Shown here one piece after another: positions 63,218 to 64,000 of a stretch of DNA of 64,000 bases. The position numbers and the translations under genes were made by a program. The stretch is from positions 39,370 through 103,369 of the forward strand of contig DYMN01000004.1 of NCBI GenBank assembly GCA_020740485.1, written 5' to 3'. The notes beneath the pieces were generated by a model, which made no database searches, had not been told where the DNA came from, and saw nothing but the letters and a program-made list of their open reading frames with translations. Position 1 is the first letter of the stretch. Every line of letters begins with the position of its first letter. Source of the DNA: Polaribacter sp. (lineage in GTDB: Bacteria; Bacteroidota; Bacteroidia; Flavobacteriales; Flavobacteriaceae).

Positions 63218-64000
63218 TTATTTTGATAAAAACGTAACAATATTATCAAAAATCACTTGTCCGGTTTGGCGTCTTTCTAAGGTTATTCCTTTGGCTTTCA
63301 AATCATTCCAAGCAGGATGATTGTAAAAACTCGTAAAGGCTTCGGGATGTGGCATCAATCCAAAAACTTGACCGGTGGCGTTTACCAACCCTGCAATTGC
63401 CAAATCTGCTCCATTGGGATTGAGTGGATATTCAGATGTGGGATTGCCAGTAGCATCTACATATTGCATCGCAATCAACTGATTTTCTATGATTTGCTGT
63501 TTAGTTTTTGCGTCTTTGATAATCAATTTTCCTTCGCCGTGTCGCACCGGAAGCGAGAGCATTTCAATCCCTTTCAAAAAAGGACTTTGGGTGTTGGAAT
63601 TAATTTTTAATTGCACCCAACGATCTTCATATTTGCCGGAATCGTTTTTTTCCAAAGACGTTTCGGGGGTAAAATTGCCTTGAATATTAGGTAATAATCC
63701 TAATTGTACCAACATTTGAAATCCATTGCACACCCCCATAATAAAATTCCCATTTTTTAAAAATAGGTCAATTTCTTCGATGAAAGTGTTGCCGTTTTCC
63801 ATCGTTTTGTACTTAATTTTATTGGACATCACCTTTCCCGAAGCAATGTCATCACCAAAAGAAAATCCACCCGGAAAATTGAGAATTTGATAGTCGTGTA
63901 AAGACACTTTACCTGCAATCAAATCATTGAAATGCACAATTTTAACTTCGGCACCGGCATTGCGATATGCCGTACCCATTTCAACTTCGCAGTTGATTCC
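63218..64000 (-). CDS. phosphoribosylformylglycinamidine synthase, glutaminase part (PurQ or PurL C-terminus), truncated at window edge
   Basis: Supplies ammonia from glutamine for FGAM synthesis. The frame is open to base 64000, with GINCEVE before the first Met in view, so the start lies outside. The visible 260 residues are a class I glutamine amidotransferase domain: LNFPGGFSFGDDIASG, the nucleophile Cys in MGVCNGFQMLVQLG, VRHGEGKLII and the His-Glu dyad in GLMPHPEAF. I cannot tell whether it is a free PurQ subunit or the C-terminal domain of a large PurL. It heads the visible purine cluster. Confidence 0.9.
   Translation of the reverse strand, partial: GINCEVEMGTAYRNAGAEVKIVHFNDLIAGKVSLHDYQILNFPGGFSFGDDIASGKVMSNKIKYKTMENGNTFIEEIDLFLKNGNFIMGVCNGFQMLVQLGLLPNIQGNFTPETSLEKNDSGKYEDRWVQLKINSNTQSPFLKGIEMLSLPVRHGEGKLIIKDAKTKQQIIENQLIAMQYVDATGNPTSEYPLNPNGADLAIAGLVNATGQVFGLMPHPEAFTSFYNHPAWNDLKAKGITLERRQTGQVIFDNIVTFLSK

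Overview
The window looks like a chromosomal segment from a Bacteroidota bacterium, most probably a member of the Flavobacteriaceae. The DNA is AT-rich. It carries SusC/SusD pairs, lipoproteins with Bacteroidota-type signals, the gliding and type IX secretion (T9SS) genes gldI, gldJ, porU and porV, and an S8 protease with a T9SS sorting tail. Several promoters fit the Bacteroidota pattern TTTG-N18/19-TAnnTTTG. I see no rRNA, tRNA, insertion sequence, prophage or CRISPR array.

Layout. 1-1005: 3' part of a PhoD-like phosphatase lipoprotein. 1245-7221: ndk, the leftward run rsfS-ftsH-LUD-cdsA-psd, and birA divergent from rsfS. 7343-15000: SRPBCC protein, DEDDh exonuclease, YfhO membrane protein, glutaminyl cyclotransferase lipoprotein, rpmE2 and a response regulator/histidine kinase pair. 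15068-20879: a zinc-less M1-like protein with a barrel-like C-terminus, then the secreted subtilase. 21023-32863: two SusC/SusD systems, one followed by two small lipoproteins. 33007-38574: a TamA-like Omp85 protein, a MazF/PemK-like toxin with an unrecognised partner, nrnA, gldI and a cyclophilin-FKBP lipoprotein. 38635-49971: meaB, a glycosyltransferase, a TPR-like membrane protein, murF, gldJ and porU-porV. 50117-55623: cdd, an aldehyde dehydrogenase, a threonine-aldolase-like enzyme, an acetyltransferase, a TSUP transporter and a FabH-like synthase. 55687-64000: OsmC, then the leftward purine cluster purQ/L-purH-purCE-purD-purN-purF.

How the genes fit together. PorU, PorV and GldJ build or serve the T9SS, which would export the S8 protease. 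The SusCD systems could import the resulting oligomers; with no glycoside hydrolase nearby and a protease adjacent, peptide uptake is a reasonable guess. rsfS, ftsH, cdsA and psd are housekeeping genes for ribosome silencing, membrane proteolysis and phospholipid synthesis. The purine cluster encodes most of the de novo path to IMP.

Most notable points: (1) an 11-bp tandem repeat inside the promoter of one susC, whose removal by exactly three units would restore the 19-bp spacer seen at its paralogue, suggesting phase variation; (2) a MazF-like toxin overlapping an unrecognised helical protein, with a long dyad at the start of the pair; (3) a PurC-PurE fusion whose PurE half has class II (animal/spirochaete-like) motifs, beside an atypical PurN; (4) an M1-like protein without HExxH joined to a probable outer-membrane barrel.
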